In this document: positions 18,762-27,336 of the stretch, one piece after another
Layout of the letters: every line of letters begins with the position of its first letter
Numbering within the stretch: position 1 is the first letter of the stretch
Assembly (NCBI GenBank): GCA_017409825.1
Contig: JAFQRZ010000024.1
Span: 124,001-188,000, forward strand
Source: Agathobacter sp.
Lineage (GTDB): Bacteria; Bacillota; Clostridia; Lachnospirales; Lachnospiraceae
Direction of reading: 5' to 3'
DNA: 64,000 bases
The notes under the pieces: generated by a model
Seen by the model: only the letters and a program-made list of their open reading frames with translations
Told to the model about the DNA's origin: nothing
Databases searched by the model: none
Program-made: the position numbers and the translations under genes

Positions 18762-19125
18762 ATTAAATACAACAGTAGAATCATTATTTAAAGGAATGGA
18801 AAGTTTCGTTAGCACGAAAACCGTTGTGGGAGAACCAACACAGATTGGCGATACCATCATCGTTCCATTGGCAGATGTTTCTTTCGGTGTAGCGGCAGGT
18901 GCCGTATCCGAAGCAAATAAAAACAACGGCATGGGCGGCATGGGTGGAAAAGTGACTCCTAGTGCAGTTTTAGTTATCAAAAACGATTCTACAAGACTTA
19001 TCAATATCAAGAATCAGGATGCTATCACCAAAATTCTCGATATGGTTCCAGATTTACTTGACCGCTTTGTGCCTGCAAAGAACGATGCTGATGTTACAGT
19101 TGTAGTAGAAGAGGACGAAATCTAA
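18754..19125 (+). CDS. gerW: GerW family sporulation protein (YtfJ-like)
   Basis: 123 aa. It begins with the helix TTVESLFKGMESFV, then TVVGEPTQIGDTIIVPL and a glycine-rich segment before VTPSAVLVI, the pattern of B. subtilis YtfJ/GerW, which is needed for normal spore germination. It is coupled by overlap to the DUF2953 gene. This suggests a spore-forming lineage, though GerW homologues also occur in lineages that have lost sporulation. Confidence 0.9.
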   Translation: MDKLNTTVESLFKGMESFVSTKTVVGEPTQIGDTIIVPLADVSFGVAAGAVSEANKNNGMGGMGGKVTPSAVLVIKNDSTRLINIKNQDAITKILDMVPDLLDRFVPAKNDADVTVVVEEDEI

Positions 19126-19152
19126 TATTATTGAAAAAAATTAATTTTGTGC

Positions 19153-19181
19153 TTGCAATATGTATTGCTTTCTGTTAGAAT
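19153..19181 (+). promoter_or_regulatory. Sigma-A-type promoter of rpmB
   Basis: TTGCAA (19153-19158) and TAGAAT (19176-19181) have a 17-bp spacer, about 60 bp upstream of the L28 start. Confidence 0.75.
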
Positions 19182-19244
19182 ATCTATGTTGTGAGCTCGA
19201 AACACTATTTGGGCTTAGTGAATTTGCAAGGAGGTGCAATTAAA

Positions 19245-19430
19245 ATGGCAAAATGTGCAGTATGTGAAAAAGGCGTTCATTTCGGAATCGCAGTTAGTCA
19301 CTCTCATAGAAGATCTAATAAAATCTGGAAATCTAACATTAAACGTGTTAATTGTAAAGTAAACGGAGTACCAAAGAAATTATATGTTTGTGCTTCTTGC
19401 TTAAGATCTGGCCGTGTTGAACGTGCTTAA
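19245..19430 (+). CDS. rpmB: 50S ribosomal protein L28
   Basis: 61 aa with the family sequence MAKCAVCEKGVHFG, SHSHRRSNKIWKSNI and the C-terminal CASCLRSGRV. The cysteine pairs C-x2-C (AKCAVC) and C-x2-C (VCASC) indicate the zinc-binding form. AAGGAGG sets the ATG at 19245. The frame upstream of this is only leader. It is a single gene with its own promoter and terminator. Confidence 0.97.
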   Translation: MAKCAVCEKGVHFGIAVSHSHRRSNKIWKSNIKRVNCKVNGVPKKLYVCASCLRSGRVERA

Positions 19431-19446
19431 TTAATGTTGAACTTTG

Positions 19447-19476
19447 AAGAACTGTCGTATGACAGTTCTTTTTTGT
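19447..19476 (+). terminator. Intrinsic terminator of rpmB
   Basis: A 10-bp stem, AAGAACTGTC (19447-19456) with GACAGTTCTT (19461-19470), has a 4-nt loop and is followed by TTTTGTTG. Confidence 0.92.
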
Positions 19477-19518
19477 TGTAGTTTTCTGGAAAAGTTTGTA
19501 TAAAATCAAATACAGTGT

Positions 19519-19546
19519 TTGCTTTTTCGGGAGAATAAGGTATAAT
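19519..19546 (+). promoter_or_regulatory. Sigma-A-type promoter of the asp23-fakA operon
   Basis: TTGCTT (19519-19524) and a consensus TATAAT (19541-19546), 16 bp apart and about 40 bp upstream of the asp23 start. Confidence 0.75.
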
Positions 19547-19587
19547 AATACATATCTATGTCATAATTATTTATGGAGGTTACAATT

Positions 19588-19947
19588 ATGAAAGGCCAAA
19601 TGGAAAACCAATATGGTACAGTTTTGATTGATGAAAATGTAATTGCAACTTATGCAGGTTCAGTTGCTGTAGAATGCTTCGGTATTGTAGGTATGGCTGC
19701 AGTAAATGTTAAGGATGGACTTGTTAAATTATTAAAGAAAGAACACATTACACACGGTATCGAAGTGACTGTAGGTGCACATAACGAAATCACAATTGAT
19801 TTCCATGTTATTATTGCTTATGGTGTAGGTATCACAACAGTTTGTGACAACTTAATCGAAACCGTTAGATACAAAGTAGAACAGTTCACTGGTATGAAGG
19901 TCGGCAAGATCAATATCCATGTTGAAGGCGTGCGCGTAATTGACTAA
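19588..19947 (+). CDS. Asp23/Gls24 family envelope stress protein
   Basis: 119 aa, the YloU-type Asp23 family (YGTVLIDENVIATYAG, AVECFGIVGMAA, TIDFHVIIAYG). Members are linked to envelope homeostasis and, next to fakA, to fatty-acid kinase function. GGAGG at 19575 sets the ATG at 19588. The gene ends 13 bp before the likely fakA start. Confidence 0.9.
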   Translation: MKGQMENQYGTVLIDENVIATYAGSVAVECFGIVGMAAVNVKDGLVKLLKKEHITHGIEVTVGAHNEITIDFHVIIAYGVGITTVCDNLIETVRYKVEQFTGMKVGKINIHVEGVRVID

Positions 19948-19960
19948 GGAGGATGTCGAA

Positions 19961-21625
19961 GTGAAGATTACTAGTATTAATTCAAGTAAATTAGCGAAAA
20001 TGTTCCTTGCTGGTGCAGCGAACCTTGATGCAAAAAAAGAATGGATTAACGAATTAAACGTATTCCCTGTTCCAGACGGTGATACAGGTACAAATATGAC
20101 TATGACAATTATGTCAGCAGCGAGAGAAGTTAGTGGTCTTGGCGAAAATCCAGAGATGAAAGTGCTTGCAAAAGCGATTTCTTCTGGCTCTCTTCGTGGT
20201 GCAAGAGGTAACTCTGGTGTTATCCTTTCTCAGTTGTTTAGAGGCTTCTGCAAGGTTGTAGGCGAATATGATGAAGTAGACGTATGTGTACTTTGCGACG
20301 CAATGCAGAAAGCAGTAGAAACCGCTTACAAAGCAGTTATGAAACCAAAGGAAGGTACCATTCTTACTGTTGCAAAAGGTGCTGCAGATAAAGCATTAGA
20401 ATTAGTAGATGAAACAGATGACTTGGTATATTTCTGTGACGAAGTAATCAAACATGCAGACTATGTGCTTAGCCAGACTCCAGAAATGCTTCCTGTTTTG
20501 AAACAGGCTGGCGTTGTTGACTCAGGCGGACAGGGTCTTATGCAGGTATTAAAGGGAGCATACGATGCTTTGCTTGGTAAAGAAGTAGATTATTCTATCG
20601 ATGTACCTGCGGCTGGTAGCAGCTTCGTTAAAATTTCTGCTGAAACAGAAGCAGAAATCAAATTTGGATACTGTACAGAGTTTATTATCGTTTTGAATAA
20701 ACCTATGACAGATAAAGAAGAATTAGACTTCAAGGCATTCTTGGAATCCATCGGTGATTCCATCGTAGTGGTAGCGGACGATGAGGTTACAAAGACTCAC
20801 GTACATACCAATGATCCAGGTCTTGCCATCCAGAGAGCTCTTACTTATGGTTCTCTTAGCAAGATTAAGATTGACAATATGCGTGAAGAACATGAAGAAA
20901 AACTCATCAAAGAAGCTGAACAGCAGGCACTCGCTGCTGCAGAAGCTAAGGCTTCCGAACCACGTAAAGGAATGGGCTTCGTAGCAGTTTCTATTGGTGA
21001 AGGTATGAACGAAATCTTCCGTGGACTTGGGGTTGACTACATCATCGAAGGTGGTCAGACCATGAACCCAAGTACAGAAGATATGCTCAATGCAATCGAA
21101 AATGTAAATGCTGATACAGTATTTATTTTACCAAACAATAGCAATATTATCATGGCTGCAAACCAGGCTGCATCTATTGTAGATGATAAAGAAATCATCG
21201 TTATCCCTACAAAGACAGTTCCACAGGGAATTACAGCAGTTATCAATTTCTTGCCAGATGTTTCTGCAGAAGAAAATCAGGAAGCTATGGTAGAAGCTAT
21301 CTCTACTGTTAAGACAGGACAGGTAACATACGCTGTTCGTGATACAGAAATTGATGGTTTTGAAATTAAAGAAAATGACTACATGGGTATCGGCGACAAA
21401 TCTATCCTTGCTGTTGGTACAGATATGAACACTGTAACACTTCAGATGCTTGATAGAATGATTGATGAAGATACAGAAATGGTAAGCATTTACTTTGGTA
21501 GCGAATCTTCTGAAGATGATGCTGCAGTTATCGCAGAAGCAATCGAAGAAAAATATCCAGATGTTGATGTAGAAATCAACGATGGTGGACAGCCAATTTA
21601 CTATTATGTTATTTCGGTTGAATAA
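19961..21625 (+). CDS. fakA: DAK2-domain fatty acid kinase subunit FakA (YloV-like)
   Basis: 554 aa. N-terminal DhaL-like kinase domain: NELNVFPVPDGDTGTNM gives the Mg-ATP aspartates, then RGARGNSGVILSQ. A middle domain and a C-terminal EDD/DegV-related domain (MNPSTEDMLNAI, FILPNNSNIIMAANQA) follow. It phosphorylates fatty acids bound to FakB (DegV) proteins for phospholipid synthesis. AAGGAGG at 19946 points to GTG 19961 as start; an in-frame TTG at 19940 is less likely. In B. subtilis yloV lies close to recG; here a 7.7-kb island lies between them. Confidence 0.92.
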   Translation: MKITSINSSKLAKMFLAGAANLDAKKEWINELNVFPVPDGDTGTNMTMTIMSAAREVSGLGENPEMKVLAKAISSGSLRGARGNSGVILSQLFRGFCKVVGEYDEVDVCVLCDAMQKAVETAYKAVMKPKEGTILTVAKGAADKALELVDETDDLVYFCDEVIKHADYVLSQTPEMLPVLKQAGVVDSGGQGLMQVLKGAYDALLGKEVDYSIDVPAAGSSFVKISAETEAEIKFGYCTEFIIVLNKPMTDKEELDFKAFLESIGDSIVVVADDEVTKTHVHTNDPGLAIQRALTYGSLSKIKIDNMREEHEEKLIKEAEQQALAAAEAKASEPRKGMGFVAVSIGEGMNEIFRGLGVDYIIEGGQTMNPSTEDMLNAIENVNADTVFILPNNSNIIMAANQAASIVDDKEIIVIPTKTVPQGITAVINFLPDVSAEENQEAMVEAISTVKTGQVTYAVRDTEIDGFEIKENDYMGIGDKSILAVGTDMNTVTLQMLDRMIDEDTEMVSIYFGSESSEDDAAVIAEAIEEKYPDVDVEINDGGQPIYYYVISVE

Positions 21626-21645
21626 TTTATAGGTTTTACTAAATA

Positions 21646-21734
21646 ATACGAACTCCCACAATAAATACAATTTATCGCTGTATTGGCGTAAGGCTTCTAA
21701 ATTGTATTTATTGTGGGAGTTCTTACTTTATGGT
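21646..21734. repeat. Constant-loop, variable-stem hairpin element, copy B
   Basis: A perfect 25-bp inverted repeat (21650-21674 with 21698-21722) with a 23-nt loop (21675-21697) reading TCGCTGTATTGGCG then TAAGGCTTC. The loop differs from copy A (2418-2440) at two positions only. The ATACGAA entry and TTCTTACTTTATG exit are shared, but the stem core is unrelated. It follows the fakA stop by 24 bp, the same distance as copy A from rnfB, and marks the left end of the accessory island. Confidence 0.85.
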
Positions 21735-21744
21735 AAAATATAAA

Positions 21745-21838
21745 TTATTCAAGAAATGACATAATGGTAGAGTGTGATTTATTTAAGAAATGACGCGCGG
21801 AGAGGCTTTTATAGACTTTTGAGATGTTGACCGCGCGT
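21745..21838. repeat. Direct repeat pair plus long-range inverted repeat in the island leader
   Basis: A 16-nt direct repeat, TTATTCAAGAAATGAC (21745-21760) and TTATTTAAGAAATGAC (21779-21794), differs at one base and has a 34-bp period. The second copy runs into ACGCGCGG (21793-21800), whose complement CCGCGCGT is at 21831-21838. The GC-rich arms stand out in AT-rich surroundings. This could be a structured leader or an operator array for the next gene. Confidence 0.5.
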
Positions 21839-21879
21839 GATATTTGAGTCGTGGGTATATATAGAAAAGGATGGTTAAA

Positions 21880-22620
21880 ATGGAAGTCAAATGTGTATGG
21901 GAGCATAATGGAGAAGATAGTTTGCTCTATGTAGAAAATTATACAGGTGCGTATACTCGTGGAGAATCTCTCGAAGTAGCCAAAGATAAAATGTCAGCTG
22001 AAATACAGTCGTATTTGAATTGGTTAGGAGAATCTGTTTCAGAAGATATTGATATAGTAATAACACAGGAAAAAGTATCTGACCTAGAAATCAAGGATGC
22101 AGATAGTGATGTACTATTTGATACAGAGCAAAATGCTTTGACTTTGGCGGAATACACAAGATTAAAAGAATTAGCTTTAAAATCAGCAGAGGATTTTCAT
22201 AAATTATATCAATCCATTCCGAATAAGAACAAAAGTGACTTGCCAGTTAGAAAGACATTTTATGGTCAAGTGCCTCGAACCGCAGAAGAAATGTATCAGC
22301 ATACAAAGAATGTAAACAGCTATTATTTTGCAGAGATTGGTGTTGAGGCGGATAATGAAGGAACGATTTTGGAATGTCGCAAGCGAGGATTTGAGTTATT
22401 AGAACAGAAGGAAAACTTCTTGGAGAATCCAGTGATAGAAGGAAGTTATGGTGAGTTATGGTCGATTCGTAAAATGCTGCGTCGATTCATTTGGCATGAT
22501 AGAATTCATGCGAAAGCGATGTGGAGGATGGCAAAGCGGACATTTTCGGAATGTGAGATAGCGGACATATTTTTCTTGGAAGAAGATAAGAAATGTATAA
22601 ATACGAATATGAAACAGTAA
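21880..22620 (+). CDS. DinB-like protein with HicB-like N-terminal region
   Basis: 246 aa. The C-terminal half has a DinB-type helical bundle with a histidine motif (FIWHDRIHAKAMWR) placed as the last metal ligands of that fold. The N-terminal 90 residues (TGAYTRGESLEVAKDKMSAE, then IQSYLNWLG) resemble the HicB-like fold: short strands, GESLEEA and a helix. The activity is unknown. The SD AAAAGG favours ATG 21880 over ATG 21871. It is the first gene of the island; the next ATG is inside it (28-base overlap). Confidence 0.6.
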   Translation: MEVKCVWEHNGEDSLLYVENYTGAYTRGESLEVAKDKMSAEIQSYLNWLGESVSEDIDIVITQEKVSDLEIKDADSDVLFDTEQNALTLAEYTRLKELALKSAEDFHKLYQSIPNKNKSDLPVRKTFYGQVPRTAEEMYQHTKNVNSYYFAEIGVEADNEGTILECRKRGFELLEQKENFLENPVIEGSYGELWSIRKMLRRFIWHDRIHAKAMWRMAKRTFSECEIADIFFLEEDKKCINTNMKQ

Positions 22621-22799
22621 GTTGTACTTTGGGAGGGTGGGGCCCTCTTTCAGGAAATGATTATCTAATTGGGGATTATCGTTCCATAATTGATAAAAGA
22701 GCTAGAAATGGATGGCGATATGTGGGCTATGTTCCAACAACACAACGTGGAACTGGACATATACAGGAAATGGATTTGATTTTTGAAAAGGAAATTTAA
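22593..22799 (+). CDS. DUF4177 domain-containing small protein
   Basis: 68 aa. It begins MYKYEYETV and has IIDKRARNGWRYVGYVPT and a C-terminal DLIFEKE, the pattern of DUF4177, a small beta-sheet family of unknown function. It overlaps the previous gene by 28 bases. The next gene starts one base after its stop. Confidence 0.85.
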   Translation: MYKYEYETVSCTLGGWGPLSGNDYLIGDYRSIIDKRARNGWRYVGYVPTTQRGTGHIQEMDLIFEKEI

Positions 22800-22800
22800 T

Positions 22801-23235
22801 ATGCAATATAGAATCATGCAGGAATCCGACATTAAAAAAGTGATTCCGTTATACATAGATTATTACAACAATCATGAAGATGGCGAATGGACGGAAGAAT
22901 CAACCTACAAAAGAATTCATCAGGTATGGAGCCGAGAGGACTCGCTTTGTTTGATTGCTGAAAAAGAAAATATAATTGTAGGTTTTGCTATAGGATATTT
23001 CGAACAGTATGATGATATCCAAGCGTATGACCTAGTAGAAATTGTAATTGAGAGTGAATGGCAGAATAAAGGGCTAGGCACAGAGTTTATGCAGGAACTT
23101 GAGTTACAAGTAAAGCAAAAAGGTGGAGCAATGATTCAGTTGCAGGCAGTGAATGATGAGATGCATGAGCGATTTTATGGGAAGTTGGAGTACAAGGATT
23201 GTACGAATTTGAAGATTAAAGCGAAGTGGTTGTAA
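22801..23235 (+). CDS. GNAT family N-acetyltransferase (island copy 1)
   Basis: 144 aa. The acetyl-CoA binding motif is EWQNKGLGTEFMQELE, with the preceding strand AYDLVEIVIES and the C-terminal HERFYGKLEYKD typical of GCN5-related acetyltransferases. The substrate is unknown. AAAGGAAA before the ATG at 22801 supports this start; the frame opens 18 bases earlier. Confidence 0.88.
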   Translation: MQYRIMQESDIKKVIPLYIDYYNNHEDGEWTEESTYKRIHQVWSREDSLCLIAEKENIIVGFAIGYFEQYDDIQAYDLVEIVIESEWQNKGLGTEFMQELELQVKQKGGAMIQLQAVNDEMHERFYGKLEYKDCTNLKIKAKWL

Positions 23236-23248
23236 GGAATATAGATAA

Positions 23249-24451
23249 ATGTTTGAATTAGTAACAGAGAAAAACGTAGATATTGCGGCGGAAATCCATT
23301 CCCTTTCATGGAAAGAATCACATCGAAGTTTTTGTTCGGAAGAATTTGTACAAGGACACACAATAGAGCGACAGAAGCAGTATATACAAAATGAAATAGA
23401 AAATGGAAAAACATTTTATATGCTAATAGAAGATGGAGCGAAGGGAATTGTTTCTGTAAAAGATAATTTGATTGAAAATTTATATGTTTCACCATCTGAA
23501 CAGCATAAAGGACATGGAACACGGTTGATAAAATATGCAGAGCTGATGTGTAAAGGGATTACGATATTGTGGATTTTAAGTAATAATGAAGTAGCAAGCA
23601 ATTTTTATAAGAAGAATGGTTATAATTTTACGGGAAATAGGAAATTTTTGAATAATAATCTATTTGAATTAGAAATGCAACATGAAATGGATAATTGGTT
23701 CACGGTGGAAATGCTAGATGAGACAACTTACGTCATTAGTGAATACAAGCATAGTGAAGAAACACATTGTTATTTGTTATTAGGTAAAGAGAAGGCACTT
23801 TTAATTGATACGGGATTAGGTGTTGCGAATATAAAAGAAGTAGTAGACAAGATTACGTCGTTGCCTATTATGGTAGTGACAACGCATGGGCATTGGGATC
23901 ATATTGGAGGACATAGATTTTTTGAGGAGTTCGCTGTTCATGAAGAGGAAAAAGAATGGATCATGGACAAGTTTCCGTTGCCATTATCTGTTGTAAAACA
24001 GAATCTTTTAGATGGAAATTGTGATTTCCCCAAATCGTTTGATATTGAAGATTATAATATTTTCAGTGGTATTCCACAGCAGATATTACAAGATGGAGAT
24101 GAAATTGATTTAGGGAATCGTAAGGTTGAAGTACTACATACACCAGGGCATTCGCCGGGACATTGTTGCTTTTATGAAGCAGAAAAAGGCTACTTATATT
24201 CTGGCGATTTAATTTATAAAGGTTGTTTGGATATGTTTTATCCTACGACAAATCCCGAGTTGTTTGCGCAATCTATTGAGCGCGTAAGCAAATTTGAAGT
24301 CAAAAGAATTTTGCCAGGTCACCACAGTTTAGATGTTCCAGTAGAAATTATTTTAAATATCAAGAATGCTTTTTTAAGTTTAAAGAAGGATGGGGATTTA
24401 GAACAAGGAAAGGGGATATTTGAATTTGGAGAATTTCAGATTCATTTGTAA
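23249..24451 (+). CDS. GNAT acetyltransferase fused to metallo-beta-lactamase hydrolase
   Basis: 400 aa in one frame. Residues 1-145 form a GNAT domain (NLYVSPSEQHKGHGTRLIKY). Residues 146-400 are a metallo-beta-lactamase fold hydrolase with THGHWDHIGGH (H-x-H-x-D-H), TPGHSPGHCC, SGDLIY and PGHHS as the zinc ligands in order. An internal Met (MDNWFTVEML) sits exactly at the junction, so a separate MBL product from internal initiation is possible. No substrate can be inferred. Confidence 0.88.
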   Translation: MFELVTEKNVDIAAEIHSLSWKESHRSFCSEEFVQGHTIERQKQYIQNEIENGKTFYMLIEDGAKGIVSVKDNLIENLYVSPSEQHKGHGTRLIKYAELMCKGITILWILSNNEVASNFYKKNGYNFTGNRKFLNNNLFELEMQHEMDNWFTVEMLDETTYVISEYKHSEETHCYLLLGKEKALLIDTGLGVANIKEVVDKITSLPIMVVTTHGHWDHIGGHRFFEEFAVHEEEKEWIMDKFPLPLSVVKQNLLDGNCDFPKSFDIEDYNIFSGIPQQILQDGDEIDLGNRKVEVLHTPGHSPGHCCFYEAEKGYLYSGDLIYKGCLDMFYPTTNPELFAQSIERVSKFEVKRILPGHHSLDVPVEIILNIKNAFLSLKKDGDLEQGKGIFEFGEFQIHL

Positions 24452-24457
24452 GAGAGG

Positions 24458-24910
24458 ATGATGAATATAGTTATACCTAAATTAGAGGAGGTCCAAGCCT
24501 GTGCAAAGGTATATGTAAATGCCTACCAAACCGAGCCTTGGAATGAAGAATACGAGATATCAGAAGTCGAAAAATATATTTCAAGCTATCTTAATTCAGA
24601 TACCAAGGTTTGCTTTGCATTGCAAGATGGAGATGTCATAAAGGGTGTTGCTCTCGGTTTTATCGTTCCAAGCATTTCAGATCCATACCTTAGATTAGAG
24701 GACATTTGCATAGATTCTACAGAGCAAAGAAAAGGATATGGGAGTGCTTTTATGGAATTATTATCTATAGAAGCCACAAAATTAGGTTGTGATTCGATAA
24801 TTTTAGGAACACAAAAGGATTTTCCATCGCATAATTTTTATTTAAAGAATGGGTTTCGAGAGGTGGAGTCGGTATTGTTGTATAAGGACGATATTATAAA
24901 TGAAAGATGA
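24458..24910 (+). CDS. GNAT family N-acetyltransferase (island copy 3)
   Basis: 150 aa. It has LEDICIDSTEQRKGYGSAFM as the beta4-alpha3 acetyl-CoA loop and SHNFYLKNGFREVESVLLYKD at the C-terminus. Two adjacent ATGs (24458, 24461) follow AGAGAGG, and either could be used. It starts 7 bp after the GNAT-MBL gene. Confidence 0.87.
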   Translation: MMNIVIPKLEEVQACAKVYVNAYQTEPWNEEYEISEVEKYISSYLNSDTKVCFALQDGDVIKGVALGFIVPSISDPYLRLEDICIDSTEQRKGYGSAFMELLSIEATKLGCDSIILGTQKDFPSHNFYLKNGFREVESVLLYKDDIINER

Positions 24911-24919
24911 GGTATAGTT

Positions 24920-25273
24920 ATGGCAGAAAAAATAAGATGCAGTAATTGTGGAAACGAAATAGAGAAGAACGAAGAATTCTGCTATTTTTGCGGTGAAGAA
25001 TTAGAGGGAATAGAAGTTTTAGAGGAAAATTTTGTCGATAGTATTTCATGTCCATTTTGTGGTAGCAATAATTTAAAAAAAGGTGTTGTTGAGACGAAAG
25101 ATATTGGGAGTCTTACACAGTTTTCCACACTGGCGACTTGGTATCCAGAAGATGAAAAAGGTAAAATTTTTAAGACTGGAATGGTTGAGTTATATTTAAA
25201 AGCAGATGGATATTATTGTAAAAATTGTAATAAAGTAATAGCTATATTTGATGAAAAGTTAAATAATTGGTAG
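24920..25273 (+). CDS. Double zinc-ribbon protein
   Basis: 117 aa. The N-terminal zinc ribbon has CSNCGNEIEKNEEFCYFCGEE; a second CxxC pair, CPFCGSNN, at about residue 48 pairs with CKNCNKV near residue 100. The function is unknown; it could bind nucleic acid or protein. It is tightly packed between GNAT genes (9 bp and 15 bp gaps). Confidence 0.8.
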   Translation: MAEKIRCSNCGNEIEKNEEFCYFCGEELEGIEVLEENFVDSISCPFCGSNNLKKGVVETKDIGSLTQFSTLATWYPEDEKGKIFKTGMVELYLKADGYYCKNCNKVIAIFDEKLNNW

Positions 25274-25288
25274 TGATGGAGAAAACAA

Positions 25289-25837
25289 ATGATTTTACAC
25301 ACAGAACGTCTAACTCTTCGTCCATGGACAGAGGAAGATGCAGAAGACTTATTTAAATATGCAAAAGATTCAGATGTGGGACCAATTGCAGGCTGGCCTC
25401 CACACAAGGATGTAGAGGAAAGTCGAAATGTTATTCAAAATGTATTAGCAGTTGAAGAATGCTATGCAATTTGTGAAAAGGGAAGTAATCGAGCGATTGG
25501 TTCGATTGCATTGAAACTGAACGGTCATACCGATATGACGGAACGTGATGATGAATGTGAGCTTGGATATTGGCTTGGCAAGCCTTATTGGGGAAGAGGT
25601 TACATGCCAGAGGCTGCGAAAGAAATCCTTCGTCGTGCCTTTGAAGATTTGGGGATGACTACGATTTGGTGTGGTTATTATGATGGTAATAGTAAATCTA
25701 GGAGAGTACAAGAAAAGGTTGGATTCGTATTTCATCATACTTGTAATGATGTGCCAGTGCCTCTTATGAACGAGATAAGAGTGGGGCATACCAATTTTAT
25801 GACGAAAGAGCATTGGGAGAAAGTATACAATTCATAG
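25289..25837 (+). CDS. GNAT family N-acetyltransferase, RimJ/RimL-like (island copy 4)
   Basis: 182 aa. It starts MILHTERLTLRPWTEEDAE, the RimJ/RimL signature, and has ELGYWLGKPYWGRGYMPEAA for acetyl-CoA binding and NSKSRRVQEKVGF. Probably modifies a small amine or a protein N-terminus. GGAGAAAAC precedes the ATG. Confidence 0.9.
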   Translation: MILHTERLTLRPWTEEDAEDLFKYAKDSDVGPIAGWPPHKDVEESRNVIQNVLAVEECYAICEKGSNRAIGSIALKLNGHTDMTERDDECELGYWLGKPYWGRGYMPEAAKEILRRAFEDLGMTTIWCGYYDGNSKSRRVQEKVGFVFHHTCNDVPVPLMNEIRVGHTNFMTKEHWEKVYNS

Positions 25838-25923
25838 TTGAATTATTGCAATGAATATGTTAATCTTTAATCATAGAACAGGTGTTCGAAAAAGTTGTGG
25901 CTAAAGTCTCAAGGAGAAGTTTT

Positions 25924-26775
25924 ATGAAAAAAGAAAACATTGTAACAGAAATGAATGTAAATAACAATAAAGTTAGTATTATGCGAGTGAATAATATTGA
26001 CTATATATCAATTACTGATTTAGCAAAGTATGCAAATGCAGAGGATCCATCAGGGGTAATAAGAAATTGGATGTCAAATCAAAATTCCTTTGCATTTTAT
26101 TCTTTATGGGAAGAAATTAATAATCCAAATTTTAATTCCGTGGAATCACACGGAATTAAAACAAATGAGGTGCCATATAATCGATTTACAATGACTCCAA
26201 ATCGTTGGAAGAAGGAGTTTAATGCAATTGGGATTGTTCCGAGTAGCGGAAGATATAGTAAGGGTACTTATGCACATCCTGACATTGCTTTTGAGTTTGC
26301 TAGTTGGTTATCTCCAGAATTCAAATTGTACTTAATAACAGAGTTTCAAAGGCTTAAAGCAAATGAAGCATATCAAAATAAAATTGAATGGCATGCTAAT
26401 AGAACTTTGGCCAAAGCTAATTATTTAATACATACAGATGCAATTAAGAATTATATTGTTCCAGAACTTTCAGAACAGCAAAAGAAGTTTGTCTATGCAG
26501 AAGAGGCAGATGTTCTAAATGTAGCTTTATTTGGAATGACTGCAAAAGAGTGGAGAGTGAAAAATCCTAAATTGGCGAAAGAGGGTAATATTAGGGATTT
26601 TACAGATATATTGCATTTAATTATATTAAACAATCTAGAAAATATTAATGCAGAATTAATAGAAATGGGAATAAGTCAACAAGATAGACTTGTGCAATTA
26701 AATCGCTCGGTAAAAAAACAAATTGAGTTACTTCAGTATAATGAAAATATAAAGCAATTGGAAGAGACTGTATAA
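25924..26775 (+). CDS. KilA-N domain protein
   Basis: 283 aa. The N-terminal KilA-N DNA-binding domain covers about residues 18-130 (YISITDLAKYANAEDPSGVI, WMSNQNSFAFYSLWE, then GTYAHPDIAFEFASWLSPEF). A helical C-terminal region follows (ADVLNVALFGMTAKEWRVKN). KilA-N genes are typical of phages and mobile elements, which supports foreign origin of this part of the island. AAGGAG at 25912 sets the ATG at 25924. Confidence 0.88.
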   Translation: MKKENIVTEMNVNNNKVSIMRVNNIDYISITDLAKYANAEDPSGVIRNWMSNQNSFAFYSLWEEINNPNFNSVESHGIKTNEVPYNRFTMTPNRWKKEFNAIGIVPSSGRYSKGTYAHPDIAFEFASWLSPEFKLYLITEFQRLKANEAYQNKIEWHANRTLAKANYLIHTDAIKNYIVPELSEQQKKFVYAEEADVLNVALFGMTAKEWRVKNPKLAKEGNIRDFTDILHLIILNNLENINAELIEMGISQQDRLVQLNRSVKKQIELLQYNENIKQLEETV

Positions 26776-26873
26776 GTAAACCAACGGTTTATCCGTTTAA
26801 ACTAAAGGTCGGTTGAGTAGCGGATGCACACGGATTATGATGCAATTATCAAAAGACAAAGGAGCGACGAGCG

Positions 26874-27266
26874 ATGAAGAAAACATTAGGCATGATGATT
26901 GCGGAACTTAGAAAAGAAAAAGGTATGACACAGCTTGAATTAGCAGAGAAGATGGGAGTAACGGATAAGGCGGTTTCGAAATGGGAACGCGATTTGTCTT
27001 GTCCGGATATCAATTCTTTGCCAAATCTTGCAGAAATTCTTGGCGTGACTGTAGACGAATTGATGCAGATTAAGCGTGAAGCAGAAAATCCAAAGCAGTC
27101 TCCAAAGGAAATTGTACAGACTGTATTAAAGGCTGTGCCACTTGCAATGGGTGTTGCGGTGGTGGTATTGTCCGTTTTGGATGAACTACCAATTCAAAGT
27201 GGGTTTATTATGCTGGGGATTGGGATGTTTTGTGCAGGGCTGGCACTGATGAATGAGAAGAAATAA
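26874..27266 (+). CDS. XRE-type regulator with membrane tail
   Basis: 130 aa. The HTH covers residues about 5-60 (IAELRKEKGMTQLELAEKMG, then TDKAVSKWERDLSCPD). Two predicted membrane helices follow at about 80-98 and 105-125. This HTH-plus-membrane layout is common in Clostridia and suggests a membrane-tethered transcription regulator. AAGGAGCG precedes the ATG. The target is unknown. Confidence 0.85.
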   Translation: MKKTLGMMIAELRKEKGMTQLELAEKMGVTDKAVSKWERDLSCPDINSLPNLAEILGVTVDELMQIKREAENPKQSPKEIVQTVLKAVPLAMGVAVVVLSVLDELPIQSGFIMLGIGMFCAGLALMNEKK

Positions 27267-27336
27267 ACTGGCTATAGAACGAAGTATGAGCCTTGTGAAC
27301 AACTTAATGATTTAGGAAATACAATAGGTAACTAAT

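Noticed and set aside
25882-26873. Prophage around the KilA-N gene
   Set aside because: No integrase, terminase, capsid, portal or lysis gene is nearby; only a single phage-type domain protein is present.
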